From: CAIMUS01 sp963708455
GTDB taxonomy: Bacteria; Pseudomonadota; Gammaproteobacteria; Competibacterales; Competibacteraceae
Direction: 5' to 3'
DNA: 64,000 bases
NCBI GenBank assembly: GCA_963708455.1
Contig: CAVPSQ010000004.1
Coordinates: 1,302,001-1,366,000 of the forward strand
Shown here: piece after piece, positions 22,698 to 32,084 of the stretch
Position numbering within the stretch: position 1 is the first letter of the stretch
How the letters are laid out: each line of letters starts with the position of its first letter
Translations under genes and position numbers: made by a program
Notes under the pieces: model-generated
The model's input: the letters and a program-made list of their open reading frames with translations, nothing else
Told to the model about the DNA's origin: nothing
Database searches by the model: none

Positions 22698-24052
22698 TCG
22701 CATTGACGCTGGCCGAAGCCGCCCGGTTGGCCGGCGGCGAACTGGTCGGCAGCGACGCCTACCTGACTGCTGTCAGCACTGATAGTCGCCAACTCATTGG
22801 CGGCGCACTGTATATTGCCCTGCAAGGAACCCGTTTCGACGGCCACGAGTTCGTCACAGCGGCACGGCGCCAGGGTGCTTGCGCGGCCTTGGTGAGCCGG
22901 CCCGTAGCCGTGGAGCTGCCGCAGATCCGGGTTGCGGACACCCGCCTCGCGCTGGGTCGCCTGGGCGCCGCCTGGAGACAGCGCTTTGCCGGACCGGTGC
23001 TGGGATTGACCGGCAGCAACGGCAAAACCACCGTCAAGGAAATGCTGGCCGCCATTCTGCGCCGCCGGGGCGCGGTGCTGGCCACCGCCGGCAACCTGAA
23101 CAACGACCTCGGCGTACCGCTGACTCTGCTGCGGCTGGGCGACGAGGATTATGCGGTGATCGAGATGGGCGCCAGCCATGCTGGCGAGATCGCCTACCTG
23201 ACCGACCTCGTCCGGCCGGATGTCGCCCTGATCACCAACGCCGGACCGGCCCATCTGCAAGGATTCGGCAGCCTGGCCGGCGTGGCCCGCGCCAAAGGTG
23301 AAATCTACGGCGGTCTGGGGCCGGATGGAATCGCCGTCATCAACCGGGACGACCGCTATGCCGACTATTGGCGCGGCCTGACAGCAGGGTGTCGCCGGAT
23401 CGAGTTTGCACTGGACCGGCCGGCCGAGGTGAGCGGGCAGTTGTTGGATGAGTCTGGCCAGCGTTTCCGCCTGCACACAGAGGGTGGGCGGATCGATATT
23501 GAATTACCCCTGCCGGGCGTGCATAACGTGCGCAATGCGCTGGCCGCTGCTGCCGCCAGCCTGGCGGTCGGCGCCGGACTGGAGCTTATCCGCCACGGTC
23601 TGGAAGGCATGCAGGCCGTGGCCGGCCGGCTGCAACGCTTGTCCGGCATCCACGGCTGTACGCTGATCCACGACGCCTATAACGCCAATCCAGCCTCGCT
23701 GGCGGCGGCTTTGCAGACGCTCGGCGGCGGCGCCTGGCTGGTGCTGGGCGATATGAAAGAACTGGGGCCGGAAGCTGCCGCACTGCATACCCAGGCGGGC
23801 CGGCAGGCCCGGTCAGCCGGCTGCCGGCGCTGTTATGCCCTGGGGGAGCACAGCCGCCTTGCGGTCGAGGCATTCGGGCCGGGTGGCGCCCATTTTCCCA
23901 CGATTGAAGCGTTGATTCAGACCTTACGGGAAGCGGTCGCCGGCGGCGACGAACCCACTCTGCTGATCAAGGGTTCGCGCAGCATGCGGATGGAGCGTGT
24001 TGTCCAGGCGTTGCTAGTGGCGCCGTCTCCAGCGCAGGGAGCGCATCCCTGA
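22694..24052 (+). CDS. murF: UDP-MurNAc-tripeptide--D-Ala-D-Ala ligase
   Basis: MurF adds the D-Ala-D-Ala dipeptide to the UDP-muramyl tripeptide. The 452-residue protein has the ATP-binding GLTGSNGKTTVKEML, the MurF-type GNLNNDLGVPLTLL, the DAYNANPAS motif and LIKGSRSMRMERVV at the end. These distinguish it from MurE. Its start overlaps ftsI and its stop overlaps mraY (TGATG), so the operon is tightly coupled and no murE remnant fits between. Confidence 0.95.
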   Translation: MIALTLAEAARLAGGELVGSDAYLTAVSTDSRQLIGGALYIALQGTRFDGHEFVTAARRQGACAALVSRPVAVELPQIRVADTRLALGRLGAAWRQRFAGPVLGLTGSNGKTTVKEMLAAILRRRGAVLATAGNLNNDLGVPLTLLRLGDEDYAVIEMGASHAGEIAYLTDLVRPDVALITNAGPAHLQGFGSLAGVARAKGEIYGGLGPDGIAVINRDDRYADYWRGLTAGCRRIEFALDRPAEVSGQLLDESGQRFRLHTEGGRIDIELPLPGVHNVRNALAAAAASLAVGAGLELIRHGLEGMQAVAGRLQRLSGIHGCTLIHDAYNANPASLAAALQTLGGGAWLVLGDMKELGPEAAALHTQAGRQARSAGCRRCYALGEHSRLAVEAFGPGGAHFPTIEALIQTLREAVAGGDEPTLLIKGSRSMRMERVVQALLVAPSPAQGAHP

Positions 24053-25137
24053 TGCTGTTCCTGGCGGCGGACTGGCTGGCTCACGACTTCTACAGCGGCT
24101 TCAATGTCTTCCAGTATCTGACGCTGCGCGCCATTCTGAGTGTGCTCACGGCGCTCGGCATAGCTCTGCTCGTGGGCCCGGGGATGATCCGCCGGCTGAC
24201 GTTTTACAAAATCGGCCAGTCGGTACGGGATGACGGTCCACAAACCCATCTATCCAAAGCCGGAACGCCTACCATGGGCGGTGCGCTGATCCTGGTGTCG
24301 GTGGCCATCGCTACCCTGCTATGGGCAGATTTGCGCAATTTCTACGTCTGGATCGTGCTGCTGGTGACCCTGGCGTTCGGCGCCATCGGCTGGGTGGATG
24401 ATTATCGCAAGCTGGTGTTACGTAACTCCAAGGGTCTGCCGGCACGCACCAAATATTCATGGCAATCCTGTATTGGTCTGTTGACGGCGTTGCTGCTATA
24501 TTGCGCCGCGCAAACTCCGGTCGAAACCCAGTTGGTCATTCCTTTCATCAAGCAGGGCATGGTTGAACTGGGCTTCTGGTTCGTGCCGCTGGCGTACTTT
24601 GTCATCGTCGGCTCCAGCAATGCCGTCAACCTCACCGACGGCCTGGACGGGCTGGCCATCATGCCTACTGTCATGGTGGCGGGCGCGTTGGCCGTCTTCG
24701 TGTACGTCGCCGGCAACATCGGCTTCGCCCGCTACCTCGGCCTGCCGTATGTCGCCGGCGTCGGCGAGGTCATTGTTTTCTGCGGCGCACTGGTGGGCGC
24801 GGGGCTGGGTTTTCTCTGGTTCAACGCCTATCCGGCGCAGGTGTTCATGGGTGATGTCGGCGCGCTGGCCCTGGGCGCGGCGCTCGGCGTGATCGCAGTG
24901 GTGGCGCGACAGGAACTGGTGCTACTGATTATGGGCGGGGTATTTGTCATGGAAACGGCGTCGGTGGTGTTGCAGGTGGCTTCCTTCAAACTGACCGGGC
25001 GACGCATTTTCCGGATGGCGCCGCTGCATCACCACTTCGAACTCAAGGGCTGGCCGGAGCCCCGAGTGATCGTGCGCTTTTGGATTATTACCGTGATTCT
25101 GGTGCTGATTGGTTTATCCAGTTTGAAGATACGTTGA
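24052..25137 (+). CDS. mraY: Phospho-MurNAc-pentapeptide-transferase MraY
   Basis: MraY makes lipid I from UDP-MurNAc-pentapeptide and undecaprenyl phosphate. The 361-residue protein has about ten membrane helices and the family motifs: KAGTPTMGG, GWVDDYRKL (catalytic Asp pair), NLTDGLDGLA, FLWFNAYPAQVFMGDVG and APLHHHFELKGWPE. Length and order are normal. Confidence 0.96.
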   Translation: MLFLAADWLAHDFYSGFNVFQYLTLRAILSVLTALGIALLVGPGMIRRLTFYKIGQSVRDDGPQTHLSKAGTPTMGGALILVSVAIATLLWADLRNFYVWIVLLVTLAFGAIGWVDDYRKLVLRNSKGLPARTKYSWQSCIGLLTALLLYCAAQTPVETQLVIPFIKQGMVELGFWFVPLAYFVIVGSSNAVNLTDGLDGLAIMPTVMVAGALAVFVYVAGNIGFARYLGLPYVAGVGEVIVFCGALVGAGLGFLWFNAYPAQVFMGDVGALALGAALGVIAVVARQELVLLIMGGVFVMETASVVLQVASFKLTGRRIFRMAPLHHHFELKGWPEPRVIVRFWIITVILVLIGLSSLKIR

Positions 25138-25140
25138 GTT

Positions 25141-26500
25141 ATGAAGGCATCCAGCAAGTCCGCTCTCGATCTCGGCGGCCTGACTCTGGTGGTGGGTCTG
25201 GGCAAGACCGGGCTGGCCGCCGTGCGCGCGCTGACGGGATTGGGCGCCACCGTGGCGGTGACCGACAGTCGTCCGCAACCGCCCGGTTTGCCGGAACTGC
25301 AACGAACGTTTCCCCAGGTGCGCTATCGAGTGGGTGGTTTCGCTGCCGAACTGTTCGCCCAGGCGACCCGCCTGGTAGTCAGCCCCGGCGTTGCTTTGCA
25401 AACGCCATTGATCGCTGCGGCGGCGGCGCGCGGCGCACCGGTGTGGGGTGATATCGAAGTGTTCGCCCGCCTGGCCGGGGCGCCGGTGGCAGCGATCACG
25501 GGCTCCAACGGCAAAAGCACGGTCACGACCCTGCTCGGACTGATGGCCGAACGGGCCGGGGTGAACGTGGCCGTGGGCGGCAATCTGGGTACGCCGGCGC
25601 TGGATCTGACTGCAGCGCGGCAGTCCGGAATTGTATGTGCTGGAGCTGTCTAGTTTTCAACTGGAGAGTCGCTACAGCCTCAACGCCCAGGTGGCCACGG
25701 TGCTCAATATCAGTCCCGACCATCTGGATCGGCACCTCAGCTTGGCCGCCTATGCCGCCGCCAAGCAGCGTGTTTTCCGGGGTAACGGCTGCATGGTGAT
25801 CAATGCCGACGACCCCGCCGTACAGTCGATGGTTGCGCCCGGACGGCGGGTGCTGCGGTTCACCACGGCATCGCCCAACAGCGGCGAATTCGGCTTGCGG
25901 CGGCACGGCGACTCGGTGTGGCTGGCGTATGGCGCAGAGGATTGGCTGGCGGCGGAGGAACTGCGGGTCGGTGGGGACCACAATCTCGCCAATGCGCTGG
26001 CGGCGCTGGCTATGGGGCAGGCGCTGGGGCTGGCGCGCGCCGCCATGCTGGCGGCGCTGCGCGATTTCCGCGGGCTGCCGCACCGTACCCAGTTGGTACT
26101 GGAGCGTAACGGCGTGCGCTGGTACGACGACTCCAAGGGTACCAATGTCGGTGCAACCGTGGCGGCGGTGCACGGTTTGCCGGGACGGCTGGTATTGATC
26201 GCCGGCGGCGATGGCAAGGGCCAGGATTTCACTCCGTTGGGCGCGGCGCTGGCGCCCAAGGTCCACGCCCTGGTACTGCTGGGGCGAGATGCGCCGGCTA
26301 TCGCCACCGCCGTAGGGAAGCGGGTACCGGTGCATCGGACTCGCGACATGGCGCAGGCGGTGGCCGTGGCGGCCGAATTAGCGCGACCCGGCGACAGCGT
26401 GCTGTTATCGCCGGCCTGCGCCAGTTTCGATATGTTCAGCAACTACCAGGAACGCGGTGCCGTATTCGCCGCCGAGGTGCGGAGGCAGGTCGCATGCTGA
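25141..26500 (+). CDS. murD: UDP-MurNAc-L-alanine--D-glutamate ligase, frameshifted
   Basis: MurD adds D-Glu to UDP-MurNAc-L-Ala. The first frame carries GLTLVVGLGKTGLAAVRAL, VVSPGV and the ATP site AITGSNGKSTVTTLL, then NLGTPALDLTAA and a TAG at 25651. The rest continues in a frame displaced by one base from about 25615-25635: ELYVLELSSFQLES, NISPDHLDRH, DSKGTNVGATVAA and LLSPACASFDMFSNY. One surplus base in gcagcgcggcagtcc explains it. Since murD is essential and both halves are well conserved, a sequence error is likely. Confidence 0.85.
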
Positions 26501-27705
26501 CTACGGCGGCGGACCATGGCGGACGGGCGGCGGAGCGTTCCGAACTGCCCGGTCTGGATCTCTGGCTGTTGTTCGCCGGCCTGGCGTTGCTGGCTCTGGG
26601 GCTGCTGATGGTCGGCTCTGCCTCCATCCCGCTGGCGGCCGCCAAAGGCCAACCCTTTTACTACCTGATACGGCAGAGTATTTTCGTGGGTATAGGCCTG
26701 CTATTCGCGACGGCAGCCATGCAGGTGCCGGTGGTAACCTGGCAGCGCAGCGCACCGGGATTGCTGCTGGGCGCCGTGGCCTTGTTGTTGCTGGTATTGA
26801 TTCCGGGCATCGGCAAGGAGGTCAACGGCAGCACCCGCTGGATCGGTCTGGGTCCGATCAATGTGCAGGTTTCCGAAGCCGCCAAGCTGTTCGCCCTGAT
26901 CTATCTGGCCAGCTATCTGCAGCGGCATGGCGCCGCCTTGCAGGCATCGACCATGGCCATGCTCAGGCCGCTCATGGTGTTTGGAGTTCTGGCGGTATTG
27001 ATGCTGCTGGAACCGGATTTCGGTACGGCGGCGGTCATGCTGGCTACCGCGCTGGGAATGCTGTTTCTGGCCGGCGTCAATATCTGGCGCTTCGCCGCTT
27101 TGCAAGGGCTGGTGATCGCCGCGATGGCGGTGTTGCTTTACTCCTCCGATTACCGGCGGGCGCGGCTGATCAGTTTTCTGGATCCCTGGGCCGATCCTTT
27201 CAAAAGTGGCTTTCAGCTCACCCAGTCCCTGATCGCCATCGGGCGCGGCGAACTGGCCGGCGTCGGGCTGGGCGCCAGCATTCAGAAGTTGTTCTATCTG
27301 CCGGAATCCTACACCGATTTCCTGTTCGCCATCGTGGCGGAGGAATTGGGACTGCTGGGCATACTGCTGGTGATCGCCCTGTATGTGATTATCGTCTGGC
27401 GAACCTTCGCCATTGCTGCCCGGGCGGAACGGTTGAGCCTGCCGTTCGCGGCCTATCTGGCCTACGGCATCGGCTTATGGTTCGCCATTCAGGCGCTGTT
27501 GAACATGGGCGTGAATATGGGCATGTTGCCCACCAAGGGCCTGACGCTGCCCTTGATGAGTTATGGCGGTAGCAGCGTGGTGGTCATGTGCGTGGCGCTG
27601 GGCTTGGTGCTGCGCATCGGTCTGGAAACCCAGGACGCCGTGGCGCAACCCGAGGATGCCGGTGGCCCGTGGCTGCATAGACTGGTGCAGGCGATACAGC
27701 GATGA
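26494..27705 (+). CDS. ftsW: Lipid II polymerase FtsW
   Basis: FtsW is the SEDS-family septal glycosyltransferase that works with FtsI. The 403-residue protein has about ten membrane helices, VNGSTRWIGLGPINVQVSE (the SEDS periplasmic loop), the EPDFGTAAVM catalytic-Asp motif, and GLTLPLMSYGGSSVVVM at the end. It overlaps murD by seven bases and murG by four. Confidence 0.95.
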   Translation: MLTTAADHGGRAAERSELPGLDLWLLFAGLALLALGLLMVGSASIPLAAAKGQPFYYLIRQSIFVGIGLLFATAAMQVPVVTWQRSAPGLLLGAVALLLLVLIPGIGKEVNGSTRWIGLGPINVQVSEAAKLFALIYLASYLQRHGAALQASTMAMLRPLMVFGVLAVLMLLEPDFGTAAVMLATALGMLFLAGVNIWRFAALQGLVIAAMAVLLYSSDYRRARLISFLDPWADPFKSGFQLTQSLIAIGRGELAGVGLGASIQKLFYLPESYTDFLFAIVAEELGLLGILLVIALYVIIVWRTFAIAARAERLSLPFAAYLAYGIGLWFAIQALLNMGVNMGMLPTKGLTLPLMSYGGSSVVVMCVALGLVLRIGLETQDAVAQPEDAGGPWLHRLVQAIQR

Positions 27706-28790
27706 GCGGACAGTCCCCCATCCTGATCATGGCTGGCGGTACCGGCGGTCATGTTTTTCCGGCCCTGGCCGTGGCCGAGCAGCTGCGGGCATGGAATCTG
27801 CCGGTGGTCTGGATGGGCGCCCGCCAGGGCCTGGAGGCTAAACTGGTGCCGCAGGCCGGCATTCCTATCGAATGGATCGGCGTGGCCGGGCTGCGCGGCA
27901 AGAGCCTGCAGCGCCGGCTGACAGCGCCGCTGATGCTGACCAGAGCGCTGTCGCAGGCAGGGGGCATTCTGCGCCGCCTGCAACCGCGCGTGGCGCTCGG
28001 CATGGGAGGATTCGCCAGCGGTCCAGGTGGGTTGATGGCCCGACTGCTGGGCATTCCGCTGGTGGTCCACGAACAGAATGCCTTGGCGGGAATGACCAAC
28101 CGCTGGCTGTCCCGCCTGGCCAGCCGCGTGCTGGAAGCTTTTCCGGGCAGTTTTCCCGCGTCCCGCCATGCGCTGGCCGTGGGCAATCCGGTGCGTGCCG
28201 CCATCGCCGCCCTGCCGCAGCCGGCGCAACGCTTCGCCGGTCGCAGTGGTCCGGCCCGCCTGCTGGTAGTCGGCGGCAGTCAGGGGGCGCTGGCCCTCAA
28301 TCAATTGACCCCGGCGGCGCTGGCTTTACTGCCGGCGGCGGAACGGCCGCAGATCTGGCATCAGGCCGGCGGCGCGCTGCAGGAGCCCGCCACCCGCGCC
28401 TATCAGGAGGCCGGGGTGGAGGTCCGCCTGCAACCCTTTATCGAGGATATGGCGGCCGCTTATGGTTGGGCCGACCTGGTGCTCTGCCGCGCGGGCGCGC
28501 TGACCGTGGCCGAACTGGCCGCAGCCGGGGTCGGCGCGGTGCTGGTGCCCTTTCCCCATGCCGTTGATGATCACCAGACCGCTAACGCCCGCTTTCTGGA
28601 GCGTGGCGGCGCGGCTGTGGTCGCCCCCCAGGCCGAGTTGACGGCGGCGCGGCTGGCGGAATTGTTGCGGCAACTGCTGCGGGAACGGGGGCGGCTGCTG
28701 ACGATGGCCCAGGCGGCACGCCGCCTGGCCAGAATCGACGCGGCGGAACGGGTCGCCGCCGTATGCCTGGAACAGGCGCGTCCTGTCTGA
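27702..28790 (+). CDS. murG: UDP-GlcNAc--undecaprenyl-MurNAc-pentapeptide GlcNAc transferase
   Basis: MurG forms lipid II on the inner face of the membrane. The 362-residue GT-B enzyme shows AGGTGGHVFPALAVAEQL at the N-terminus, GMGGFASGPGGL, VHEQNALAGMTNRWL, VGGSQGALALNQ, and LVLCRAGALTVAELAAAG with the acidic Glu near PFPHAVDDHQTANA. All expected sites are present. Confidence 0.96.
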   Translation: MSGQSPILIMAGGTGGHVFPALAVAEQLRAWNLPVVWMGARQGLEAKLVPQAGIPIEWIGVAGLRGKSLQRRLTAPLMLTRALSQAGGILRRLQPRVALGMGGFASGPGGLMARLLGIPLVVHEQNALAGMTNRWLSRLASRVLEAFPGSFPASRHALAVGNPVRAAIAALPQPAQRFAGRSGPARLLVVGGSQGALALNQLTPAALALLPAAERPQIWHQAGGALQEPATRAYQEAGVEVRLQPFIEDMAAAYGWADLVLCRAGALTVAELAAAGVGAVLVPFPHAVDDHQTANARFLERGGAAVVAPQAELTAARLAELLRQLLRERGRLLTMAQAARRLARIDAAERVAAVCLEQARPV

Positions 28791-28805
28791 GAGGATGAAG
28801 CAGCG

Positions 28806-30230
28806 ATGAATTCCATAGCGTCTCTCCAGCCTGTGATGCGCCGCATCCGCCGCATTCATTGCGTCGGCATCGGCGGCGCCGGCATGAGTGGTATCGCCGA
28901 AGTGTTGTTGAATCTGGGCTACGAAGTGTCGGGCTCGGACCTGCAGGCCAATGCCGTGACGGCGCGGTTGAGCGCCGGTGGCGCTGCCATCTATCGGGGC
29001 CATGCCGCCGGGCAGATCGAGGGCAGCGACGTGGTGGTGATCTCCAGCGCGGTCGCCGCCGACAATCCGGAAGTGACCGCCGCGCTGGCCGCCCGCATCC
29101 CGGTGGTGCCGCGTGCCGAAATGCTGGCCGAGTTGATGCGCTTCCGCTATGGCATCGCGGTGGCAGGCACCCACGGCAAAACCACCACCACCAGTCTGAT
29201 CGCCAGCCTGCTGGCCGAGGAGGGACTGGACCCCACCTTCGTCATCGGCGGCCGGCTGAACAGCGCCGGCAGCAACGCCCGCCTGGGCGCCGGCCATTAT
29301 CTAGTGGCGGAAGCGGACGAGAGCGACGCCTCGTTCCTGTATTTGCAGCCTATGATAGCGGTGGTCACCAATATCGACGCCGACCACCTGGGGACCTACG
29401 GCGGCGACTTCCGCCGCCTGCAAGCGGCCTTCGTGGAATTCCTGCATCACCTGCCTTTTTACGGGCTGGCGGTGTTGTGCACCGACGATCCGCAGATCCG
29501 GGCCATTCTGCCCGAGGTCAGACGTCCGGTACTGACCTACGGCATCACCGACGACTGCGATTTACCGGCGACGCAGATCCGGCAGCGGGGTATGCAGACC
29601 GATTTTCAGGTGCGCCTCCCGGCAGAGGCCGAGCCGTTGTTCGTGACCTTGAACCTGCCGGGTCGGCACAGCGTGCTGAACGCCCTGGCGGCCATCGCCG
29701 TCGCCCATGAAGTGGGAGTCTCCGCCGGAGCCATACGGCGGGCGCTGGAACGCTTCGAGGGGATCGGCCGGCGGTTTCACTGTTATGGAGAGCTGCCAAC
29801 CCCGCGCGGCCGCATCCTGCTGCTGGACGATTATGGCCATCACCCGCGCGAGCTGCAGGCGGTGCTGGAGGCGGTGCGCGGCGGCTGGCCGGGGCGCCGC
29901 CTGGTGCTGGCGTTTCAGCCACATCGCTATACCCGCACCCGCGATCTGCTGGACGATTTCGCCCAGGTGCTGGCCCGTGCCGATGTGCTGCTGCTGACCG
30001 ACGTGTATGCCGCCGGAGAGCAGCCCATCGCCGGCGCCGACGGGCGCAGCCTGTATGCGGCGATTCAGGCCCGCGGCGGGGCCAGACCGATCTTCGTGGA
30101 GCGAGTCGCCGACCTGCCGCTGGCGCTGGCCGACAGTGTGCGGGACGGCGACATCGTGCTGCTGATGGGCGCCGGCGATATCGGCGCCGTGGCGGCGCAA
30201 CTGGGCCGTGCAGGATTTGGAGCCCTATGA
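28806..30230 (+). CDS. murC: UDP-N-acetylmuramate--L-alanine ligase
   Basis: MurC attaches L-Ala to UDP-MurNAc. The 474-residue protein has HCVGIGGAGMSGIAEVL at the N-terminus, AGTHGKTTTTSLIAS as ATP site, EADESDASFL, TNIDADHLGTYGGDF, and LLDDYGHHPRELQAV. Normal length. Its last codon overlaps the murB start. Confidence 0.96.
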   Translation: MNSIASLQPVMRRIRRIHCVGIGGAGMSGIAEVLLNLGYEVSGSDLQANAVTARLSAGGAAIYRGHAAGQIEGSDVVVISSAVAADNPEVTAALAARIPVVPRAEMLAELMRFRYGIAVAGTHGKTTTTSLIASLLAEEGLDPTFVIGGRLNSAGSNARLGAGHYLVAEADESDASFLYLQPMIAVVTNIDADHLGTYGGDFRRLQAAFVEFLHHLPFYGLAVLCTDDPQIRAILPEVRRPVLTYGITDDCDLPATQIRQRGMQTDFQVRLPAEAEPLFVTLNLPGRHSVLNALAAIAVAHEVGVSAGAIRRALERFEGIGRRFHCYGELPTPRGRILLLDDYGHHPRELQAVLEAVRGGWPGRRLVLAFQPHRYTRTRDLLDDFAQVLARADVLLLTDVYAAGEQPIAGADGRSLYAAIQARGGARPIFVERVADLPLALADSVRDGDIVLLMGAGDIGAVAAQLGRAGFGAL

Positions 30231-31162
30231 TGACCGTGCTGACTGCGCCCTCATCCGCCGCGCTGCGCGGCGAGTTGCGGCTGGCGGAACCCCTGGCGCG
30301 CCACACGTCCTGGCGGGTGGGCGGGCCGGCGGAGCGTTTCTACCGGCCGGCGGATCTGGCCGATCTGTGCGCTTTTTTACGTACACTGCCGGCGGCCGAG
30401 CCGCTGTTCTGGTTGGGGTTGGGCAGCAACCTGCTAGTGCGCGACGGCGGCCTACCCGGCACGGTAATCGCCACCCACGGGTCGCTGCCAGGTCTGGCGC
30501 AGACCGGCGCGACCACGCTGCGGGTCGAGGCCGGCGCGCCCTGCGCCAAGGTGGCACGGCTCAGCACAGCCCGCGATTTGACCGGAGCCGAATTCCTGGC
30601 CGGCATTCCTGGCGTCATGGGTGGCGCCCTGGCCATGAATGCCGGTGCCTGGGGAGGCGAAACCTGGGCGCTGGTAGCAGCGGTCGAGACGGTCGACCGC
30701 CGGGGACGGCTGCGGCGACGGCTGCCGGGCGAGTATGGCATCGGCTATCGCCATGTCATCGGACCGCCGGATGAATGGTTCGTGGCCGCTCATCTGCGCC
30801 TGCAGCCGGGCGACGGTGCGGCGGCCCGGCAACGCATCCGTGAGTTGCTGCAGCGGCGCGCCCAGACCCAGCCGCTGGGCGCGCCTAATTGCGGCTCCGT
30901 GTTCCGCAATCCGCCGGGCGATTACGCTGCGCGGCTGATCGAAATGGCGGGCTTGAAGGGTTACTGCATCGGCGCGGCGTGCGTCTCTGCCAAGCATGCC
31001 AATTTCATCATCAACACCGGCGCAGCCAGCGCAGCCGATGTGGAAGCCTTGATTCACCATATTGCGGCGGTCGTGCTGCGTGTCCACGCCACGCCATTGA
31101 TTCCCGAAGTCAGGATAGTGGGGGAGTTCCAAGATGCTAAAAGAACAGCGCAGGCCGGTTAA
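30230..31162 (+). CDS. murB: UDP-N-acetylenolpyruvoylglucosamine reductase
   Basis: MurB reduces the enolpyruvyl group to make UDP-MurNAc, using FAD and NADPH. Visible are HTSWRVGGPAERFYRP, LGLGSNLLVRDGG, GIPGVMGGALAMNAGAWGGE, the catalytic Ser in NCGSVFRNPPGDYAA, and VSAKHANFIINTG. An ATG three bases earlier (overlapping the murC stop) is equally possible. About 310 residues, type I-like length for a cluster-encoded MurB. Confidence 0.95.
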   Translation: MTVLTAPSSAALRGELRLAEPLARHTSWRVGGPAERFYRPADLADLCAFLRTLPAAEPLFWLGLGSNLLVRDGGLPGTVIATHGSLPGLAQTGATTLRVEAGAPCAKVARLSTARDLTGAEFLAGIPGVMGGALAMNAGAWGGETWALVAAVETVDRRGRLRRRLPGEYGIGYRHVIGPPDEWFVAAHLRLQPGDGAAARQRIRELLQRRAQTQPLGAPNCGSVFRNPPGDYAARLIEMAGLKGYCIGAACVSAKHANFIINTGAASAADVEALIHHIAAVVLRVHATPLIPEVRIVGEFQDAKRTAQAG

Positions 31163-32084
31163 AGAGGCGGCCGAATTCGGCAAGGTGGCGGTGCTGCTGG
31201 GCGGCCGCTCTGCCGAACGCGAGGTCTCGCTGAAGAGCGGCACTGCCGTGCTGGCGGCGCTGTGCGCGCAAGGGGTGGACGCCCACGGCATCGATGCCGG
31301 TCCCGACGTGCTGGACGTGTTGCAGCGGGGCGCTTATGACCGGGTTTTCATCGCCCTGCACGGGCGCGGCGGCGAAGACGGCGTCATCCAGGGCGCGCTG
31401 GAGACCGTGGGGCTGCCCTACACCGGCAGCGGCGTACTGGCCTCGGCACTCGGCATGGACAAACTGCGCACCAAACAGGTGTGGCTAGGAGCGAATCTAC
31501 CCACCCTGCCGTTCCGCCTGGTGGACGCGGATACCGAACCGCAGGCCGTGATCGCAGCTCTGGGGCTGCCGCTGGCACTCAAACCCTCCCGCGAGGGTTC
31601 CAGCATCGGCGTCAGCCGTGTGAACCGGGTGGATGAGTTCAACACCGCCTGGGAGACAGCGGCGCAGTGTGGATCAGAGGTGCTGGCCGAACCCTGGATC
31701 GGCGCTGGGGAATACACCGGCGCCGTGCTGCAAGGGGTGGCGCTGCCTCTGATCCGTATGGAAACGCCCCGCGAATTCTACGATTACGAAGCCAAATACA
31801 ACGCCAGCGACACGCTCTACCATTGCCCGTGCGGCCTGGAGCCGGACAGGGAGGCGGAATTGCAGCAACTGACGCTCCAGGCGTTCGCCGCTGTGGATGG
31901 CTATGGCTGGGGGCGAGTGGACCTGTTGCTGGATGAACAGCGCAGGCCCTGGCTGTTGGAAGTCAATACCATACCGGGCATGACCGATCACAGCCTGGTG
32001 CCGATGGCAGCCAGAGCGGTGGGTGTGGATTTCCAGGCTTTGGTCTGGCGGATTCTGGAAACCAGCATGGTGCGGCCGACATGA
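31134..32084 (+). CDS. ddlB: D-alanine--D-alanine ligase
   Basis: Ddl joins two D-Ala for MurF. The 316-residue ATP-grasp protein contains VAVLLGGRSAEREVSLKSG, LHGRGGEDGVIQG, LPLALKPSREGSSIGVSRV, GWGRVDLLLDE and LLEVNTIPGMTDHSLVP. The start overlaps the end of murB by 29 bases, and its stop overlaps ftsQ (ATGA). Confidence 0.95.
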   Translation: MLKEQRRPVKEAAEFGKVAVLLGGRSAEREVSLKSGTAVLAALCAQGVDAHGIDAGPDVLDVLQRGAYDRVFIALHGRGGEDGVIQGALETVGLPYTGSGVLASALGMDKLRTKQVWLGANLPTLPFRLVDADTEPQAVIAALGLPLALKPSREGSSIGVSRVNRVDEFNTAWETAAQCGSEVLAEPWIGAGEYTGAVLQGVALPLIRMETPREFYDYEAKYNASDTLYHCPCGLEPDREAELQQLTLQAFAAVDGYGWGRVDLLLDEQRRPWLLEVNTIPGMTDHSLVPMAARAVGVDFQALVWRILETSMVRPT

